64,000 nucleotides of DNA from Patiria miniata (taxonomy: Eukaryota > Echinodermata > Asteroidea > Valvatida > Asterinidae): positions 22,010,927 through 22,074,926 of the forward strand of contig NW_024037063.1 in the NCBI RefSeq assembly GCF_015706575.1, given 5' to 3'. A program made the position numbers and the translations under genes. Positions 61,401 to 64,000 of the stretch are shown here, one piece after another (positions within the stretch are counted from its first letter, which is position 1; every line of letters begins with the position of its first letter). The notes beneath the pieces are model-generated. The model did not search any database and was not told where the DNA came from. It saw only the letters and a program-made list of their open reading frames with translations.

Positions 61401-63093
61401 TGTTCCCCCATCAGCCGTGGCCAAGAAGTTTGTGGTTCACAACAGCACGGCACCAACGAGTAGCAATACTGCAGGACCAAGCCAGTCGACTGCAGCATTC
61501 ACCAATCACATCAAAGCCAGAGCCGTATTCTGTCCACTCACAGGCAGGGGACAAGCTTCACCTGTGCCGATGTGTTACAGGACGTTACATATAGGAACTG
61601 GTAAGTGCATGAGTCATGGCTTTTCTCTCAAATCTATCGAAATCCATCCAAATCTATCCAAATCCAACACCTTGTTTCTAATTGATTTTGATGGATCAGG
61701 ACTGTTTACATGTACACGTGGAACAAAACATAAGCGTAATAACCGGGTTATTACGTCGGCAGGTTATCGCGTATCAAACCATAACAATGTTGAGTTCCTA
61801 GACTAATAGTGGCTTGACTCTAGCTTTCTCTGGGGCCGCTGGTGGCCTCTAATTTCCATGCCAATAATTTCTCATGGAATTTTCATTTTCCCCAATCTCA
61901 CCGTTGATGACATCTTTGAAACAGTTAGAAATAATAAACTCTAGCTATCAATAGGCATTTAAATTTCATTTTAAAATTCTTGTTTGTGTTGTATATTTGT
62001 TACCTTTTTCAAAGAAGTTTCTATATTTTTTAATTCCTTTTCTTGACTTCTGTTTTTGTTTTGGGTTTTTTTCCGGCACAGGGAGTGATATGGATGTCTG
62101 TCTGAGTAATTTCGGCCATTGTAACTACGTCTCTCCAAAGCATGCTTGTATATTCTACGATGAGGTTTGTTTGAAACATTCATTTATCTCTATTTTGATC
62201 TTTTTTTTTAATCCTTTCAAACTTGAAGTTTAAGTTTTGGCCGACATTCTTTTTTTTAATCCCCTGAAGGCTGAGAGATCAAAGGTCAAGGTCACTATTG
62301 CTAAAACAATACAAATCTTGTCAATTGGATGACTTGAGAGATGCTTAGGAACTTGAAATTTGGTTTGTGGGTTGTTCTTGATTGTCTTAAGAAGCCTATT
62401 GCTTTTGGGGCCGACAGTTCAAAGGTCAAGGTCACTATTGCTAAAACAATAGAAATCTTCCATTTCGGTTAGGGACACTGACTTTATAAAAACTGCCAGC
62501 ATGCCAGAGAGGTTGCGCAAGTCTCACTTGCAGTATTTTGTGTCCTTTCATAGACAACGTTAAGCATTCGCCTTCATTATTTTTTTCTTCTGACTTCTTT
62601 TTAGAATACAAGGCACTATGAGCTGATCAATTACAGTGAACATGGGACGACAGCAGACAATGTTCTTTACTCTTGCGATTTCTCTGATAAGAGGAGTTCC
62701 ACACCGCCTCCGGCCTCCCCCTTCGTCAAATCGGTTCGCAGTTACATCAGGAAAGGGAAGCGGAAACGGGAATCATCCGACGGGAAGATCAAAGATGAAG
62801 AAGTCAAGGAGGAGGAGGAGAAGTCTAAGGATGAGGAGCCGGCGATGATGAGTGCGACTAGTAATCACTTCAAGAGACCATGCAGCTGTAAAGTCAGTAG
62901 CTCGACCCTGATTGGTGGTAGCGGGGCTGGCTGGGAAGGCACGGCAATCTTGCATCACGGTAGCTACGTCAAGATGGGTTGTCTACAATTTGTCTTCAGT
63001 TTGACCGATCATGCTTTGGTACAAAATCCCCTGGATAAGAAGCCATTATTGAATATCCAAAAAGAGTTTCCGTCTAACAGTTCCTCAAGTTAA
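46436..63093 (+). CDS. PHF12: PHD finger protein 12 (Pf1), SIN3/HDAC corepressor subunit
   Basis: Fourteen exons: 46,436-46,483; 46,734-46,912; 49,358-49,430; 52,784-53,064; 53,509-53,939; 55,038-55,149; 55,940-56,072; 57,445-57,750; 58,579-59,350; 60,118-60,243; 60,852-60,931; 61,399-61,600; 62,082-62,164; 62,605-63,093. All borders are GT-AG and phases agree, giving 1,104 aa (human about 1,004). The start '[14 protein letters not shown]' matches the vertebrate N-terminus. Domains: PHD1 at about 52-95 ([13 protein letters not shown]...HLQCC...CHKC), MRG15-binding motif at about 305-340 ([18 protein letters not shown], then 'RKRRKEE'), PHD2 at about 370-414 ([19 protein letters not shown]), FHA domain at about 888-980 ([37 protein letters not shown]) and the conserved tail '[20 protein letters not shown]'. 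PHF12 recruits SIN3-HDAC and MRG15 to chromatin to repress transcription. The Ser/Thr-rich middle (522-820) is poorly conserved. Intron 7 begins with an exon-derived minisatellite. Confidence 0.96.
46913..49357 (+). other. PHF12 intron 2
   Basis: The donor 'tgctg|gtgagt' and acceptor 'tttatttcatttcag' split the PHD1 codon for the second Cys of 'QCC'. The 2.4 kb between them contains short open frames on both strands but nothing recognisable; a G run lies at about 47,997-48,011. Confidence 0.7.
49431..52783 (+). other. PHF12 intron 3
   Basis: This 3.35-kb intron lies between the PHD1 exon and the Ala/Thr/Lys-rich exon 4. It contains the inverted-repeat element at 51,036-51,171. A second possible element lies at about 52,124-52,645, where 'gtaacaggg', 'gtccctgttac' and a further 'ggtaacaggg' occur, but its ends are unclear. 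No alternative exon is recognised. Confidence 0.65.
51036..51171. mobile_element. Short inverted-repeat element (MITE) in PHF12 intron 3
   Basis: The left arm 'aggcctgaattataatgaca' continues to 'tttgtttacagtatgtgctt'. It is matched in reverse complement by the right arm, which ends 'attatgattcaggtct'. The arms are about 48 bp and the centre about 40 bp. Confidence 0.75.
54605..54920. repeat. 'tcctcaatcctccaaaatc' repeat bounded by inverted TTAGGG-like ends, PHF12 intron 5
   Basis: The block begins 'ctttaaccctaacccctag' and ends 'gaggtgggttagggttaag', so its ends are inverted and contain the telomere-like hexamer CCCTAA or TTAGGG. Between them 'cctcaatcctccaaaatc' recurs about five times in one orientation, with one inverted copy ('gattttggaggattgagg') at the right end. 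It keeps a 114-codon frame open only because of composition. Confidence 0.65.
55247..55318 (+). repeat. 35-bp direct duplication in PHF12 intron 6
   Basis: 'cctattaaagtaaaccacgc' followed by 'gtaccataaaggta' is present twice in tandem without a visible mismatch, so the duplication is recent. Confidence 0.8.
56040..57100 (+). repeat. Exon-derived minisatellite with ~14 splice donors, PHF12 exon 7/intron 7
   Basis: A unit of about 78 bp starts inside exon 7 ('tggatgtgccctaaccatcc', then 'tgaacactcactg'). It includes the donor GTGAGTAG and continues into the intron ('ttactgagtcacattactca', then 'atcaaatcaggttgtcatgg'). It is repeated about 14 times counting the exon itself. CTG|GTGAGT occurs at exon-end positions of roughly 56,072, 56,150, 56,228, 56,307, 56,384, 56,462, 56,540, 56,618, 56,692, 56,770, 56,844, 56,922, 57,000 and 57,078. 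Every copy keeps GTGAGT. Exon 7 is the ancestor, because only it fits the conserved PHD2 reading frame. Use of any downstream donor would read GTG AGT AGT AAC TGA and end the protein just after PHD2. Confidence 0.95.
57773..57850 (+). repeat. 'ttacattgta' short tandem repeat in PHF12 intron 8
   Basis: About six copies of a decamer of the type 'ttacattgta' or 'ttacactgta' begin 23 bp after the exon 8 donor. It is a simple repeat with palindromic character. Confidence 0.75.
57884..58197. mobile_element. MITE with ~105-bp inverted repeats in PHF12 intron 8
   Basis: The left arm begins 'acttacctgtagagcaatct' and the right arm ends with its reverse complement, 'agattgctctacaggtaagt'. Matching continues inward through 'accaacaggtatttt', 'ttttatacaatagcgccctc' and 'tggtgtcctac'. 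The unique centre is about 100 bp. The arms contain GCGCCCTCT, also seen in unrelated repeats of this window. Confidence 0.85.
60961..61319. mobile_element. Diverged MITE in PHF12 intron 11
   Basis: The left arm 'aatgcagtgcgccacc' with flanking 'ggtaattca' is matched by 'ggtggcgcactgcatt' with 'gaattgccc' at the right. Weaker inverted matches continue inward through 'ggagagt' and 'gtcgacaaa'. The arms span about 100 bp with several differences, so it is older than the element in intron 8. It almost fills the 467-bp intron. Confidence 0.7.
62265..62465 (+). repeat. Direct repeat in PHF12 intron 13
   Basis: 'caaaggtcaaggtcactatt', continuing 'gctaaaacaata', occurs at about 62,280 and again at about 62,412, with related flanks. 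This makes a direct repeat of about 55 bp with a 132-bp offset. Confidence 0.75.
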
Positions 63094-64000
63094 AACATAA
63101 AACTAAACCACAGAACCCTTTTTTTTTCCCTTTAAAAAGTGAATAATTGGATAATTAGATTTAAACTAACCTCAATTTGTGCCCTCGTTTTGAATTTCAC
63201 AAATCAACATGAATTCAATTTTTTTCAAATACAGTTGACTCTTGTTGATGCAAACTCAGTTTCGACTAAATTCTTGTCTGAATAAACACACATGTGCGCA
63301 ATGCTCAATGCAGAGTTTGTATATGACATTTGGGCAGAGTCTGGCCATGTTTGTTTTAACAACAGTCGACTGTATTGCTACTAAAGATTGCATTAATAGC
63401 AGTTTTAATATTGTACCCTTTTTGAATCATTACTGTTTTGTTGGTGTAAATTGTCTATTTTTGTGAGTGGTTTCAGTAATTTTTGGGTTTGTTTTTTCCA
63501 ATACTTAAAAATGTAAAGAATTTGCCCTGCAATATTTTTTTTGAAAGAACAGTTCAACACTGTAAGTTTGCATGGGAGATGTCACTCAATCCCCGAAAAT
63601 CTTTTTTCAAACCAGAGTTGTAAAATTGTCAGTTAAATATCGGATTACAAATAAGTTCATAAAGTCGGGTCGCTAGTAGCAGGGTACGAGTAAAGACAAA
63701 GGAATGTTACAGTTAACTACAGTTATTTGAGTAACTTGTAATTTGACTTGAAACTGGATAAGATATTTTGTAATTGACTTGTTACTGTCTCAAAAGCATC
63801 TGTGGACGGTGAATCAGGCTGCATAGCTCCGGTGAGCAGCCTAATAGGTCTCTCTCAAATGACGTCTCTTCCTGCAGATTGCCATGTGCATTGGCATTTA
63901 AGGCGTAAAATTCTGTGACGCGCATCCACTGCTCCACATTTAGAAGAAAGTTCGAGCAACATGCGCGTGCTTAGAACATATCGCACCCTGCGCGCACATG
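63094..64000 (+). other. PHF12 3' UTR and downstream sequence
   Basis: AT-rich sequence following the stop codon. The first AATAAA is at 63,281. No further gene is recognised before the window ends, and the short frames here have no known relatives. Confidence 0.5.
63281..63286 (+). terminator. Candidate polyadenylation signal of PHF12
   Basis: AATAAA in 'gtctgaataaacaca', 188 bp after the PHF12 stop codon. It is the first canonical signal downstream. Confidence 0.45.

Overview
The window is animal nuclear DNA, probably from a marine invertebrate deuterostome; an echinoderm is the best guess. The evidence is spliced genes with GT-AG introns whose proteins match the deuterostome families LYRM9, UNC93A and PHF12, plus very dense short inverted-repeat transposons, a Penelope-like retroelement and a foldback element resembling those known from sea urchins. 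The species cannot be read from the sequence alone.

Layout. Bases 1 to about 32,850 are a large repeat block with no host gene. Its main part is a higher-order repeat, mostly with a 4.26-kb period. Each unit holds a unique core of about 1.05 kb, diverged ~206-bp monomers in opposite orientations on the two sides of the core, and a tandem array of 224-bp monomers. Units run at 4,337, 7,484, 11,741, 15,999 and 20,256. The last is split at 20,468 by a 5.95-kb insertion flanked by an 8-bp direct repeat. That insertion carries a broken Penelope-like element, GC-rich minisatellites and an inverted cluster of GTTAGGAA octamers. Smaller DNA transposons are nested elsewhere in the block. A foldback-like element with 17-bp tandem repeats in inverted arms lies at 32,879-33,332.

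Three host genes follow. LYRM9 (minus strand, three small exons, 34,579-35,360, 78 aa) encodes a mitochondrial LYR-motif protein. UNC93A-like (plus strand, three coding exons, 39,347-43,838, 492 aa) encodes a multi-pass membrane protein. PHF12 (plus strand, 14 coding exons, 46,436-63,093, 1,104 aa) encodes the PHD-finger and FHA subunit of the SIN3/HDAC corepressor. LYRM9 and UNC93A-like are divergent, with about 4 kb between their start codons. The three proteins share no obvious pathway. From memory, LYRM9 and PHF12 both map to human 17q11.2, so their proximity may be ancestral linkage.

The most unusual structure is in PHF12. The last ~33 nt of the second PHD-finger exon, with its GTGAGT splice donor and the start of the intron, has been tandemly amplified into about 14 copies (56,040-57,100). 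This places a ladder of decoy donors immediately downstream of the real one. The introns also contain several short inverted-repeat elements.
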